This document shows positions 37,632 through 48,084 of a stretch of 64,000 bases of DNA, one piece after another (the first letter of the stretch is position 1; the number at the start of each line of letters is the position of its first letter). The stretch comes from Dethiobacter sp. (GTDB lineage Bacteria; Bacillota; Dethiobacteria; Dethiobacterales; Dethiobacteraceae), in NCBI GenBank assembly GCA_018335875.1, contig JAGXRN010000007.1, positions 36,362 to 100,361 of the forward strand, written 5' to 3'. The notes below the pieces were generated by a model. It did no database searches, had not been told where the DNA came from, and saw only the letters and a list, made by a program, of their open reading frames with translations. The translations under genes and the position numbers were made by a program.

Positions 37632-38255
37632 ATGGACTATATCAGAAATCCACAGCAAATTGAAAAGAGAAGTATGGAAATCGTCGAAGAACATTTGGGC
37701 AGGTACAGTTTTGACCGCTTTGAAAAAGCGGTGGCCAAACGTGTGGTCCATACCACCGGGGATCCGTCATTCGCGGGAATAATCGCCTTTAATACAGGGG
37801 CGGCGGAAAGCGGGGCAAGAACACTGGCAGGCGGCGGCAGGCTTCACTGTGACGTGGAAATGGTACGGGCAGGCATCAACCGCAGGCTTGCCGAAGTATT
37901 TGGTTTAACAATATCCTGCCGCATCCACGACACTGAAATAGCGGCGGTGGCAAAGAGTAATGGCTCTACACGCGCAGCTGCTGCCATGTCCCTGGCAATG
38001 GCGGAGCAGCCGGAAAACGGGATTTTTGTTATCGGCAACGCCCCGACTGCACTTTTTGTCCTGCTTGAGGCTGCTGCCGCCGGAAAAGTGCGCCCTGCTC
38101 TTGTAATCGGCACACCGGTTGGTTTTGTCGGCGCCGCCGAATCCAAGGAGTGGTTGACAACTTTTGACTTTCCCTGGATTACGATACGCGGTGAGAAAGG
38201 GGGCAGTACCGTGGCTGCAGCTGCGGTTAATGCCCTGCTGATAACCGCGTCTTAA
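37632..38255 (+). CDS. cbiC: Precorrin-8X methylmutase
   Basis: MDYIRNPQQIEKRSMEIVEEHLG; KRVVHTTGDPSFAG; GNAPTALFVLLE; GTPVGFVGAAESKEWL. Confidence 0.95.
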   Translation: MDYIRNPQQIEKRSMEIVEEHLGRYSFDRFEKAVAKRVVHTTGDPSFAGIIAFNTGAAESGARTLAGGGRLHCDVEMVRAGINRRLAEVFGLTISCRIHDTEIAAVAKSNGSTRAAAAMSLAMAEQPENGIFVIGNAPTALFVLLEAAAAGKVRPALVIGTPVGFVGAAESKEWLTTFDFPWITIRGEKGGSTVAAAAVNALLITAS

Positions 38256-38304
38256 GAAAAATTAAAGGCGGGATTTCCTGACATTGTTTGTATGGGGTGA
38301 TTGT

Positions 38305-39693
38305 GTGGACAGGATTATTGTGGCCGGCACAAACAGCGGTGTAGGCAAAACGACGGTGATGGCCGGGCTATTAGCTGCGCTGCGCCGCAGGGGCCGCATT
38401 GTTGCGCCGTTTAAAGTGGGACCCGACTATATTGACCCCGGCTTTCATACCCTTGCCGCCGGCACTGCGGCCCGCAACCTGGACAGCTGGCTGATGCCGC
38501 CTGATCAGGTGCTGGAAGTGCTTGGCAAAGGCTTCCCGGAGGGCGCATTGGCTGTTGTGGAAGGAGTAATGGGCCTTTATGACGGGCGGAAAGGCCAGGG
38601 TGAAGTGGGGAGTACCGCACACATAGCCAAAATAACAAACACGCCTGTGGTCCTGGTGGCAAGCGGCGCCAAAATGGCGCGCAGCGCGGCGGCACTGGTA
38701 GGCGGCTACATACATTTTGACCCGGCTCTTCGGTTTGCCGGCGTAATCTTTAACTATGTTTCAGGCGAGAGCCACTTCCGGCTGCTCGAGCAGTCTGTCC
38801 GGGAGCACCTGGGCCTGCCGGTTTTCGGTTACCTGCCAAAAGACGCAGGCGTGTCCATCCCCGAGCGGCACCTGGGCCTGCTCCCCACCAGTGAAATGGA
38901 GGGCTTAAGGCAAATGCTCGCTAAGCTGTCGGCGATTGTAGAGCGCACTGTGGACGTGGGAGCCATTATGGAGGCGGCTGCAAAGGCCGGCCCGCTGCCG
39001 TCCCCGGCCTGCTCTGTATTCCCCCGCCAAGCCGCTGACACGATTTGCCGCATTGCGGTGGCGCGTGACGAAGCATTTAATTTTTATTACCCTGAAAACC
39101 TGGAGCTTTTGACAGCGTACGGGGCTGAACTGGCCTGGTTTTCACCGCTCAGGGACGGCGCCCTGCCAAAAGGGTGTGACGGCATCTATATCGGCGGGGG
39201 TTTCCCTGAGATGTTTGCAGAAAAGCTGGCCGCCAATAAAAGCCTGCGTGACGAGTTGGCCGGCGCCGCACTGGAGGGGATGCCGGTTTATAGCGAATGC
39301 GGCGGCTACATGTACCTGTGCCGTGAACTGGTGGACTTTGAGGGCCGCCCTTTCCCCATGGCCGGTGTTTTTCCCGGGCGTGCGGTAATGAGGGACAGGC
39401 GCCAGGGGCTCGGATATGCTGAAGTGACGGCGGCGAGGCGCTCGTTTTTCCTGGAGCCCGGCGAGACCTGCCGCGGCCACGAGTTCCACTGGTCGGATAT
39501 TGAAGGGCCCGGCCCTGTACCCCTGTATCACAAGCTGCCGCAAGCAGGGACGGCGGGGGAACTTGTGAACAATTGTGCCGGCTCATATATCCACCTGCAT
39601 TTTTTAAGCAATCCGTCTGTGGCGCAGCGTTTTGTAGCTGCCTGCCAGAGATTCGGCCGCAAAGGAGAAAGAGGAAAATGCCCGAAGGCTTAG
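38305..39693 (+). CDS. cbiA: Cobyrinic acid a,c-diamide synthase
   Basis: RIIVAGTNSGVGKTTVMAGLLAALRRRGRIVAPFKVGPDYIDPGFHTLAAG; YSECGGYMYLCREL; GHEFHWSD. Confidence 0.95.
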   Translation: MDRIIVAGTNSGVGKTTVMAGLLAALRRRGRIVAPFKVGPDYIDPGFHTLAAGTAARNLDSWLMPPDQVLEVLGKGFPEGALAVVEGVMGLYDGRKGQGEVGSTAHIAKITNTPVVLVASGAKMARSAAALVGGYIHFDPALRFAGVIFNYVSGESHFRLLEQSVREHLGLPVFGYLPKDAGVSIPERHLGLLPTSEMEGLRQMLAKLSAIVERTVDVGAIMEAAAKAGPLPSPACSVFPRQAADTICRIAVARDEAFNFYYPENLELLTAYGAELAWFSPLRDGALPKGCDGIYIGGGFPEMFAEKLAANKSLRDELAGAALEGMPVYSECGGYMYLCRELVDFEGRPFPMAGVFPGRAVMRDRRQGLGYAEVTAARRSFFLEPGETCRGHEFHWSDIEGPGPVPLYHKLPQAGTAGELVNNCAGSYIHLHFLSNPSVAQRFVAACQRFGRKGERGKCPKA

Positions 39694-40250
39694 AGAAACT
39701 TATTTTTATCACAGGCGGCGCACGCAGCGGTAAAAGCCGGCTGGCGGAAGAAATAGCCTCCCGCAGCGGCGGTCCCGTGGCCTATATCGCCACCGCGGCG
39801 GTGTACGATGAAGAAATGGCAGAGAGGGTTGAGGTCCATCGCAGGCGGCGCCCGGAAAGCTGGCTGACTGTGGAGGAAACTCTTCACCTGGATGCGGAAT
39901 TGGACAGGCTGCCGCCGGGGATTCAATTTGTAGTTCTGGACTGCCTGACGCTGTGGCTTTCCAACCGCCTGCTGCAGAGTTACAGTGAGGCGTCATCGGT
40001 CTGTGAACAAAGCCAACTGCAAAATGAAATCCTGGCCGGGCTTGAGCTTTTTTGCGAGAGACTGCGTCGGTCTTCATTTTCTACTGTAATAGTTTCCAAT
40101 GAAGTTGGCTGCGGGATTGTGCCGGATACTCCGCTGGCACGGGTGTTTCGTGACCTGGCCGGGCGAGCCAACCAGCTTGTGGCAGCTCGTGCCGATAGTG
40201 TTTTTCTCGCTGTGGCCGGTCTCTCACTTAAAATCAAGGGGGGAGCCTAA
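39678..40250 (+). CDS. cobU: Adenosylcobinamide kinase/guanylyltransferase
   Basis: LIFITGGARSGKSRLAEEIASR; VVLDCLTLWLSN; VSNEVGCGIVPDTPLARVFRDLAGRANQLVA. Confidence 0.95.
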   Translation: MPEGLEKLIFITGGARSGKSRLAEEIASRSGGPVAYIATAAVYDEEMAERVEVHRRRRPESWLTVEETLHLDAELDRLPPGIQFVVLDCLTLWLSNRLLQSYSEASSVCEQSQLQNEILAGLELFCERLRRSSFSTVIVSNEVGCGIVPDTPLARVFRDLAGRANQLVAARADSVFLAVAGLSLKIKGGA

Positions 40251-41219
40251 TTGCTGTTAATAAGTGCTTTCCTGCTTGGCCAGGCCATAGGCGACCCGCC
40301 CTGGTTTCCCCACCCCGTCGTCTGTATCGGCCGTCTGATAACATGGCTTGAAAAACGGCTTTACGATCCGGCAAAGACAGCGGCAGCACTTTTTTGGCGC
40401 GGACTGCTGCTCGTAACTGTGGTGCTTTTCTGCACTCTCCTTGTCACAGTTTTGATTGTCGCTTTTGCCGTCAGGTTAAACACACTGGCAGCACAGGTAG
40501 TTATTGTGGTCCTGCTCGCCACGACTCTGGCGGGACGCAGCCTCTCCCAGGCAGCAGGCGCTGTGTGGCAGCCACTGGCCTGTGGCGATTTACCGTCCGC
40601 ACGCAGCGCAGTATCCCTGATTGTGGGGCGTGATACAGACAAGCTGCCGGAGAGCGCGGTGGCAAGGGCTGCTGTGGAGACTGTGGCTGAAAACACGGTG
40701 GATGGCGTTACGGCGCCCCTCTTCTATGCCATAATCGGCGGGGCGCCGCTTGCGCTTTTGTACAAGGCGGTCAATACACTGGACTCTATGCTTGGCTATA
40801 AAAACGAGCGTTACCTGTATTTTGGACGGGTTGCCGCCAGACTGGACGACTTTGCCAACTGGCTGCCGGCACGGTTGACGGTGCCGGTGATGCTGCTGGC
40901 TTGCGTGTTTCTGCGCCTGGATGCCCGGCAAGCCTGGCACGCAGTCAAATTTGACGGCAGGAAACATCCCAGTCCAAACAGCGGGCTTACTGAGGCACTG
41001 GTCGCTGGTGCGCTCGGCGTAACGCTGGGCGGGGAAAACAGCTATGGCGGCCGGCTGTCACAACGACCGCTGCTGTATGCAGACGGCCGGAGCGCCGAGG
41101 CGGGAGATATCCCTGCCACAGTGTCGCTGATGCGGTTAACTTCAATTTTCTTTTTAATCATCGGGCTCGCCGTGAAGGTGTTGGCGGTATGCCTGGCAGG
41201 GAAGGTGGCGCCGGTTTGA
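40251..41219 (+). CDS. cbiB: Adenosylcobinamide-phosphate synthase
   Basis: GQAIGDPPWFPHPVVCIGRLITWLEKRLY; AVETVAENTVDGVTAPLFYAIIGGAPLALLYKAVNTLDSMLGYKNERY. Confidence 0.95.
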   Translation: MLLISAFLLGQAIGDPPWFPHPVVCIGRLITWLEKRLYDPAKTAAALFWRGLLLVTVVLFCTLLVTVLIVAFAVRLNTLAAQVVIVVLLATTLAGRSLSQAAGAVWQPLACGDLPSARSAVSLIVGRDTDKLPESAVARAAVETVAENTVDGVTAPLFYAIIGGAPLALLYKAVNTLDSMLGYKNERYLYFGRVAARLDDFANWLPARLTVPVMLLACVFLRLDARQAWHAVKFDGRKHPSPNSGLTEALVAGALGVTLGGENSYGGRLSQRPLLYADGRSAEAGDIPATVSLMRLTSIFFLIIGLAVKVLAVCLAGKVAPV

Positions 41220-41956
41220 AACGTTTCTTTTTGGCCTTACGTTTTCTGACAATCTTTCCCTACGGCGGCGGTAACGCAGATGTAAGCGAAGAAGACCTGT
41301 GTGTCTCCACAGTATACTATCCTCTTGCCGGCGGCATAGTGGGCGCCCTGCTGTCCCTTTTCTTTGTTATGGCAGGGAAAGTACTGCCGGCACTGCTTAC
41401 CGCTGTTCTTACTGTGACGGCCTGGGTTATAATTACTGCCGGCCTGCATCTGGACGGTTTAATGGACACTTTTGACGGCTTGGGTGTACGGGGCAACCTG
41501 GAAAAACGTTTGGATGTCATGCGGGACAGCCGAGTGGGTGCGTTTGGTGTTTTGGCAGCCGTTTTGCTGCTGCTGCTAAAAACAGCGGCGCTTGCCACTC
41601 TTTCACCGGAGATTAAGTGGCCTGTTCTTTTTATGGCGCCGGTGGCTGGCAGGACGGCCATGGTGGCACTGATGGCCACAAGCCGCTACGCGCGTGCCGG
41701 TCAGGGACTGGCTAAGTCGTTTGTGGAAGGTACCGGTCTTTACCAGCTTGCTGTCAGCTTTACGCTCTTTGCATTGCTTGGATGGCTCAGCCTGGGCGGA
41801 AGGGTGCTTATTTTTGCCTTAATACAGGTAATTATTTTTCTGCTGTTGAGAAAAACCAGTCAAAGCTGGTTCGGTGGTGTCACCGGCGACCTGCTTGGCG
41901 CAGCCTGTGAAATCCATGAATTTACTGCACTGTTATCAGCTTATATACTTTTTTAG
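41189..41956 (+). CDS. cobS: Adenosylcobinamide-GDP ribazoletransferase
   Basis: FFLALRFLTIFPYGG; YYPLAGGIVGALL; GLHLDGLMDTFDGLG; MRDSRVGAFGVLA. Confidence 0.95.
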   Translation: MPGREGGAGLKRFFLALRFLTIFPYGGGNADVSEEDLCVSTVYYPLAGGIVGALLSLFFVMAGKVLPALLTAVLTVTAWVIITAGLHLDGLMDTFDGLGVRGNLEKRLDVMRDSRVGAFGVLAAVLLLLLKTAALATLSPEIKWPVLFMAPVAGRTAMVALMATSRYARAGQGLAKSFVEGTGLYQLAVSFTLFALLGWLSLGGRVLIFALIQVIIFLLLRKTSQSWFGGVTGDLLGAACEIHEFTALLSAYILF

Positions 41957-41978
41957 AATTGAGATGGGAGATGAAAAA

Positions 41979-43058
41979 ATGCATCCTCACGGTCATGGCG
42001 GCGATATCCTGACAGCGGCTGAGTTGGCGGGATTACCACCCGATGGCATCCTCGATTTTAGTGCCAACATCAATCCTCTGGGGCCGCCGCCGGGACTGTT
42101 TGACTATCTGGTGGAGAAGCTGCCCGAAATTACCCGTTATCCAGACCCTGCCTGCCGGCGGCTTTGCGCTGCCATCAGGGAGCATTACAGACCCCGCACT
42201 GACTTTATTCCCGGTAACGGCGCCGGCGAGCTGATTTATCTGCTTCTGCGTACTGTTGCTCCAACGTCTGTCCTTATTTCTGTTCCCACCTTTACCCTTT
42301 ACGAAAAAGCGGCTCTCGCCGCAGGTTGCCGGGTTTTCCACTACCAGACAGTGAATGAATCAGGGTTTCAGCTTGATGTGGCCAGTTTCTGCGCTGAAGT
42401 CCGACGTCAGAGGCCGGGGCTGGTCATACTGTGCAATCCCAACAATCCCACAGGCACCCTGCTTAACAGAGAGGAAATACTTGCCATTGCAAAAGAAGTT
42501 GCGGCAGGGAACGGGCTGCTGCTGGTGGATGAGGCTTTCCTGGAATTTAACCCGGGCTATGACAGGCAAACGCTCTTGTCTGCACCTGCTCCGGAGAACA
42601 TCCTTGTCCTGTGTTCACTGACAAAGATGTTTGCTATCCCCGGCCTGCGCCTTGGCTTTTTGGCCGGTCCCGGCCCCATGCTCGAAAAGCTCCGTGCTCT
42701 CCGCGACCCGTGGAGTGTTAACTCTCTCGCGCAGCTCGCCGGGGAATTTGTCCTGGCCGACCCTCTTTTCCCCCACAAGACGGCAGAGAAGATGGAGAAG
42801 CTTGCCGGGAGGCTTGTAGCAGGATTGCGCCGGTTGACCAAACTTGAAGTATATCCACCCGCTGCCAACTATATCCTGCTGCAAAGCCAGGAGAAACCGG
42901 CTGTTCTGGTGCAGCAGGAACTGCTCACGGAGGGAATCCTGGTCAGGGGCTGTGAAAACTGGCACGGTTTGGACTCCCGGCATTTCCGTGTCGCAGTACG
43001 TACAGAAGAGGAAAATAAAGCACTTCTAGCTGCTTTACACAAAGTAATTGCGGGGTGA
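41979..43058 (+). CDS. cobD: Threonine-phosphate decarboxylase
   Basis: HPHGHGGDILTAAELAGLPPDGILDFSANINPLGPP; CNPNNPTGTLL; VDEAFLEF; CSLTKMFAIPGLRLGFLAG. Confidence 0.93.
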   Translation: MHPHGHGGDILTAAELAGLPPDGILDFSANINPLGPPPGLFDYLVEKLPEITRYPDPACRRLCAAIREHYRPRTDFIPGNGAGELIYLLLRTVAPTSVLISVPTFTLYEKAALAAGCRVFHYQTVNESGFQLDVASFCAEVRRQRPGLVILCNPNNPTGTLLNREEILAIAKEVAAGNGLLLVDEAFLEFNPGYDRQTLLSAPAPENILVLCSLTKMFAIPGLRLGFLAGPGPMLEKLRALRDPWSVNSLAQLAGEFVLADPLFPHKTAEKMEKLAGRLVAGLRRLTKLEVYPPAANYILLQSQEKPAVLVQQELLTEGILVRGCENWHGLDSRHFRVAVRTEEENKALLAALHKVIAG

Positions 43059-43687
43059 TGACAGTATTACGACTCATTTTTGTCCGGCATGGTGAAACTC
43101 AGTGGAACCGTGAATACCGTATACAGGGTTCAAGTGAAGTATCTCTGAACAGTTACGGTGTTTTGCAATCACAGCAGGTTGCAAACGCCTTAAGCGGCCC
43201 TGTGCAGAGGATTTATATTTCGCCACAACTACGGGCGAGAGAATTTGCCGCGCCGCTTGCGGAGCGTCACGGCATTATGCCGCAGATTGCGGAAGGACTG
43301 AAGGAAATGTGTTTCGGCCGCTGGGAAGGTTTAAGATACGCAGATATGGACTCAGATTCGCAGCGTCATTTTACAGACTGGAGCATTGATCCCTTAAAAT
43401 ACAGCCCGCCCGACGGGGAAAGCCTGCAGCAGCTTGCTGACAGGGTCGACGCCGCGCTTGCAGAAATAATATCGGGCCTTAAAGATGGATCAACCTGTGT
43501 TGCCATCAGCCATGGCGGTGTAATCAGGACAGCAGTGGCCCTGCTGCTGGGAATGCAACTTCCCATGGTGTCCAGGATAAAAATTGACACTGCCTCCATT
43601 ACAGTACTGGAAGAAATGCCCGGCCTGTGGAAACTGGCGCTTCTCAACGACACCTGCCACTTGCGTCTGCCAACAGAAGATCTATAA
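43055..43687 (+). CDS. cobC: Alpha-ribazole phosphatase (histidine phosphatase family)
   Basis: LIFVRHGETQWNREYRIQGSSEVSLNSYG; CVAISHGGVIRTAVALLLG; last in the cobalamin operon. Confidence 0.85.
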   Translation: MMTVLRLIFVRHGETQWNREYRIQGSSEVSLNSYGVLQSQQVANALSGPVQRIYISPQLRAREFAAPLAERHGIMPQIAEGLKEMCFGRWEGLRYADMDSDSQRHFTDWSIDPLKYSPPDGESLQQLADRVDAALAEIISGLKDGSTCVAISHGGVIRTAVALLLGMQLPMVSRIKIDTASITVLEEMPGLWKLALLNDTCHLRLPTEDL

Positions 43688-44061
43688 TTGAACTGGGTCT
43701 AGTAGGCATAATACACGCTGGACCTTTAATAGATGACGGTGAGGTTCAATATAGTAAAGGGCGGCACCTTCTTTAATGATGATTATTCTCAGGTAATGGC
43801 TTTTAATGTTAAATAAGGGTTTGCCTGGCATAGAAATAGTGATAATATGTAATTGTCGCAAAAGGAAATTCTTATCTTTAGCTCCTTTCATGGCAGACGA
43901 GCGCCTGGTGGGATGGGCACATAAGCTGCATTAATTGTTGCAGTGAGTGTTGTTGTTGTAGTAAGCAGCAGACAAAAAAGCTTAGGGGACTTTCTTTTCA
44001 TGCACTAAAACATTATAATAATATAAAGTGTCCAAATATTTACAGAATTGAGGCCGCCGCA

Positions 44062-44490
44062 ATGCATACTAATTCTGATGCACTGGACAAGTTTGCACAA
44101 AAAAATAATATTGCCATGATTTTACTGTTCGGTTCGCGTGTTACCGGAGAGCATCGGGAAGACAGCGACATGGACCTGGGTTTGTTGTTTAGCGACAACG
44201 GGTACGATTACACCGCTGTTATCCGTGAATTGATGAACATCTTTCCCGACGTTGCTTTGGACATAGTAGTGTTAAATAAGAGTGACCCACTGCTAAACTT
44301 TCAGGTGATATCGAATTATGAGATAATTTATTGTCCTGTGAGCGAAGTATTTCTACAGTTTTACACTGAGACGATCAAAAAGTACCATGACATGCAAAAA
44401 ATCTTTAAGCTTGCAGATAACTACCTGGAAAACTTTGCCGGAGGAGTAAAAAATGGAACAATTACATGTAATCCGCCGAAAGTTAACTAA
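44062..44490 (+). CDS. mntA: MntA-type nucleotidyltransferase antitoxin
   Basis: ILLFGSRVTGEHREDSDMDLG = GSX10DXD; overlaps a HepT gene. Confidence 0.88.
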   Translation: MHTNSDALDKFAQKNNIAMILLFGSRVTGEHREDSDMDLGLLFSDNGYDYTAVIRELMNIFPDVALDIVVLNKSDPLLNFQVISNYEIIYCPVSEVFLQFYTETIKKYHDMQKIFKLADNYLENFAGGVKNGTITCNPPKVN

Positions 44491-44878
44491 CCTTACCGGA
44501 TATAGCGCCGAATTAGAACCGTTCAGGGAATATACATTTGACCAGTATGCCTCTAATTATTTTATCAGGCGTACCGGCGAGAGACTGGTTCAGTTAATTG
44601 TGGAAAATATGGTGGATATTAACTCGCTGCTTATCGTGAGAGAAAACCACCCACCGCCAAAAGATTACTTTGCTTCATTTACAATCCTCGGCGAAGTGGG
44701 TATTCTTCCCCGAAGCTTTGCGGCGGAGCTGGCTCCATGCACCGGGATGAGAAACAGAATAGTCCATGAATACGACAAAATTGAAGACCAAATTGTTTTT
44801 GACAGTATTCCTAAGCTGTTGGATATGGTTGTGGAGTATACCAGTATTATCAATAAGGACTTGAGGAAGCATTCATAA
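44453..44878 (+). CDS. hepT: HepT-like toxin (DUF86)
   Basis: GMRNRIVHEYDKI = RX4HXY motif. Confidence 0.88.
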   Translation: MEQLHVIRRKLTNLTGYSAELEPFREYTFDQYASNYFIRRTGERLVQLIVENMVDINSLLIVRENHPPPKDYFASFTILGEVGILPRSFAAELAPCTGMRNRIVHEYDKIEDQIVFDSIPKLLDMVVEYTSIINKDLRKHS

Positions 44879-45000
44879 ATAATTAATATATTAACAAAAA
44901 CTCTTTGATGAGATAATAGGTCTAATGAGTAATAAGTGATTACAATAAACACAAACGCACGTGGGTTTAAATCTCCAAAATAAATCAAAGGGGGATAACT

Positions 45001-45102
45001 ATGAAGAAAAGTTTAAGTATTAGCTTGGTATTAGTGGAAGGAGCACTCTGGTCCGACGGCCATTCTGAATGGGATATCCCTATTGGCCGGGAGGTTTTCT
45101 AA
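45001..45102 (+). pseudogene. Truncated secreted-protein remnant
   Basis: MKKSLSISLVLVEGALWSDGHSEWDIPIGREVF*: signal peptide start joined directly to a tail. Confidence 0.35.
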
Positions 45103-45138
45103 GTATTAACATGGTTTGCCAATACCTTTATTGTCTCG

Positions 45139-45171
45139 ACCATCCACTTTTTAGGTGGATGGTATTTTTTT
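45139..45171 (+). terminator. Rho-independent terminator
   Basis: ACCATCCAC ttttttag GTGGATGGT ATTTTTTTT. Confidence 0.8.
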
Positions 45172-45337
45172 TGTCTCTCTGCTATGAGTTTTTTTACTGG
45201 GCTTTCGTGCAAACACATTCATACTCCAATAAAAAAAATAAAGAATGACGTCAATACCTGCGTGCTGGCCAGTGAAGTGCTGAGGGGAGCCCGTGATGCT
45301 GGTACGGAAGTTGAAGAAATTTTATTGTTTTGCCGCT

Positions 45338-46693
45338 TTACAATCTCATTTCGTCGTCTTCCCGCGCCTTTTTTAGTTTAAGCCAACGGGATATCAAAAA
45401 GTAGATCATGGCAAGAAGAATCGCGCCGCCGGCGGCAATAACAATCCACGGTAATTTGGATGTTGGAGACGATGCTCCCGCATCAGCAGAAGCTGCAATG
45501 TCCATTTTCTTTTCAATGCTGGTGGAAAGAGGGATTTCTTTTTTATAATACTCACCGTAATCGTCCTCATAGGACAAAAACAGCTTTCCCGAAACTGCGC
45601 CCAGCACACCTGATCCCACTCGAAAGTTAGTTCTTCCCGTTTGGGAACTACCTGGAAGTATTGTGCCAACGAGCACGCTGCCGCCAGTGCTGAGTCCCGG
45701 AATTTCAAATTTCAGCAAAGCGTTGTAAATAGTGCTTTTACCGAGATTCATGAGCGTCATTGCAAAGGTCGGCGTATCTCCTTGTGTCAACCGAACCGGA
45801 AGAGAAGGTTCTTCATATTCGAGTCGCACAGGTTGACGAAGATGCAGGATTATGCGGTCAGAGGCACTAAGTGCATTGCCGTCACCATCCTCATATTCCA
45901 TCATAATGGTTGCCAGATGAGGTTTGGACTGCGCCGTTGCTGTTGCCGTCACCACAAAGCTCCAGGTATAAGTATCGCCTTGGACAATCTGCCTGCGGTA
46001 TTCAGCGCCTGTACCCACGGGTAAAATATCCCCACTGCTCTCTGAAAAGGAAAGTTTGATATTTTTGACCTGTTGTGAGTTGCTGGTGTTTCGTATGGTC
46101 ACTGTAACCGTTGCACTTTCTCCCGCTTCCAGAAAGTTGCGATCCAGTTTATAGCTATCCACCATCAGCTTGGGTTGAGAAGATGGCGTTTTTATTGGCT
46201 CAGGCTTAGATGCATGCGGATCGATGCCGTCGTTGATATGGACATATAGCATAAACTCCTGCGAAAAAGTTTCTCCGTTAACAGTCTCCCCCCTTACACT
46301 GATGGTAACGGGATAATTTCCGTTAGCACGCGTTGCAGACAATGCAAGTGAAAATTCGATTAAGTAGCATTCTACAGTTCCGCTGTCAAAGGTGAAACTC
46401 ATTTTGCTAAACTGCTTCTCATAATTTTTGAAGATGAAAGGAGAATTTGCCGGCTCACCCAGTTTGACAGTGGCAGTTAGGGTGCCTGCTACCGTTTCAG
46501 ACAGCAGAGGGAGTACTATTTTTGCTTTACCGTCGGACACTGTGGGCAGATACCCTTGCGCATAACTTTTCTCCATTCCTTCATAAACATACTTGGTATC
46601 AATAACTAGTACCGGTCCTGTGGCGGAAACAATAGCCGTCTTCGATATATAGCAGAGCAGCATTATGATAAAGAAGCAAAGAACTCTTTTCAT
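45338..46693 (-). CDS. Secreted membrane-anchored protein with CARDB/NEW3-like domains
   Basis: N-terminal signal; VDSYKLDRNFLEAGESATVTVTIRNTSNSQQVKNIKLSF; C-terminal TM WIVIAAGGAILLAMIYFLI. Confidence 0.7.
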   Translation of the reverse strand: MKRVLCFFIIMLLCYISKTAIVSATGPVLVIDTKYVYEGMEKSYAQGYLPTVSDGKAKIVLPLLSETVAGTLTATVKLGEPANSPFIFKNYEKQFSKMSFTFDSGTVECYLIEFSLALSATRANGNYPVTISVRGETVNGETFSQEFMLYVHINDGIDPHASKPEPIKTPSSQPKLMVDSYKLDRNFLEAGESATVTVTIRNTSNSQQVKNIKLSFSESSGDILPVGTGAEYRRQIVQGDTYTWSFVVTATATAQSKPHLATIMMEYEDGDGNALSASDRIILHLRQPVRLEYEEPSLPVRLTQGDTPTFAMTLMNLGKSTIYNALLKFEIPGLSTGGSVLVGTILPGSSQTGRTNFRVGSGVLGAVSGKLFLSYEDDYGEYYKKEIPLSTSIEKKMDIAASADAGASSPTSKLPWIVIAAGGAILLAMIYFLISRWLKLKKAREDDEMRL

Positions 46694-46708
46694 CTAGTAT
46701 CCCTCTCC

Positions 46709-47641
46709 TCACAGTTCGCGGATGTTTTCCACGATACTTCTCCTGACGATGTTGACAACCTTGGAGCGGACATTCAGGAAGCATATCCCAAACAACACCG
46801 CGACGAACAGGAGCGGCTGCCAAACAGGAGGGAGAGCCTTACCAGCTGTGATATAACCCTTGGTAAGCAACCACCCGCACAGCGTCAGTTGCACAGCCAT
46901 ACCGATGGCTGTGCCCCAGGCAAACATGGACGCCAACTGCCACAAATACGAGCTCAATACCTCTCGCTCGGATGCGCCGACCGCGCGTATGGTGCCAATC
47001 TCTCGCTTGCTCGCACGAATACGGGCTGAAAGAGCGTTGCTAACCATGCTGGCACAGATGGCAAAGAATAGGGTCACCACCGCCCCCGCTGCAATTAGCA
47101 GGCCGTATGCCGTCTCTCTGTTCTCTCTTGCCAGAGCTACATACGAAAACAGCTTCACACCGGGTGACCGCGCTGCAATTAGCGAGAGATTTGTTTCCAG
47201 ATATTCCTCCATCGCAGCGTTCGGACTTTCAGCGAGAGTGACCGAAAGGGCTGCATAAGGGAGGTCGAAGCCAAGTGCGTTCAATCCTGCCGTGGTGGTG
47301 ACAATATTGCCAATCGCGGGATAGAAGAAAGAGGAGAAATAACTTTCCAGGTACTTGCGGTGATGCAGTCGATCTTCTATTTTAAGTAGTTCAATTAGCA
47401 TTGAAACGTATTTTTCGTCCGGTTTTTTCTTGTCCAGCAGCACAGGCAGCAATATATTTTCATAGGCCGTCAGTTCCTGCACAAGATTATATGCCTGAAA
47501 CACGAAGCCAAACCTGCGCCGACGCAGAATAGAAATTTGATTGTCGTTATAGGCAAAGAGATCCTCACCCTGATAAAGGACCTTCCCCCCTGTTGGATAC
47601 TCCAGTCCACCGAGAATGTGCAGAAAAGTCGATTTGCCCGA
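46709..47641 (-). pseudogene. Collapsed ABC export locus: LolD/MacB-type ATPase N-terminal part fused in frame to the C-terminal half of an FtsX permease
   Basis: SGSGKSTFLHILGGLEYPTGGKVLYQGEDLFAYNDNQISILRRRRFGFVFQAYNLVQELTAYENILLPVLL...IEDRLHHRKY then ESYFSSFFYPAIGN...ASKREIGTIRAVGASEREVLSSYL. No ABC signature or Walker B. Confidence 0.8.
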
Positions 47642-47649
47642 CCCGCTCG

Positions 47650-48084
47650 GGCATCATTGTAATAGACGCTCATTTTTTGTAAGTCAATTCGCAATCCGCC
47701 TTTATTGTAAAGTAGAGTCTGATTCCTCCTGAGCAGTGCACGGATACGCGAAAGCAATTCCAACATGCGGAAAGGCTTTGTCACATAATCGTCGCCGCCC
47801 GCATCGAGTCCCCGCACGACTTGTATTTCATCATCTCTTGCGGTTAAAAAGAGGATAGGAGTGTCCTTCCCGGCGCTGCGCCAAGTGGCGCAGAGATCGA
47901 GCCCATTACCATCTGGAAGGACGATGTCCAAAATAATCAGGGAGTAAGTGTTTTCTGCTGCAAAACATCGCGCTTCCTTGTACGTGCCGGCGCAATCAAT
48001 CGAATAACCTTCGCGCCGCAGCAGCTCGCACAGGCCATCCTGTAAAAATATATCATCCTCAACAAGTAGTAACTTTGTTCCCAT
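47650..48084 (-). pseudogene. OmpR-type response regulator, receiver domain only, truncated at the ABC ATPase junction
   Basis: MGTKLLLVEDDIFLQDGLCELLRREGYSIDCAG...LIILDIVLPDGNGLDL...ILFLTARDDEIQVVRGLDAGGDDYVTKPFRMLELLSRIRALLRR; winged-helix domain missing. Confidence 0.85.

Noticed and set aside
45184-45381. ORF 45184..45381 + (65 aa)
   Set aside because: Overlaps the end of the CARDB-type gene in antisense, no RBS or family signal.
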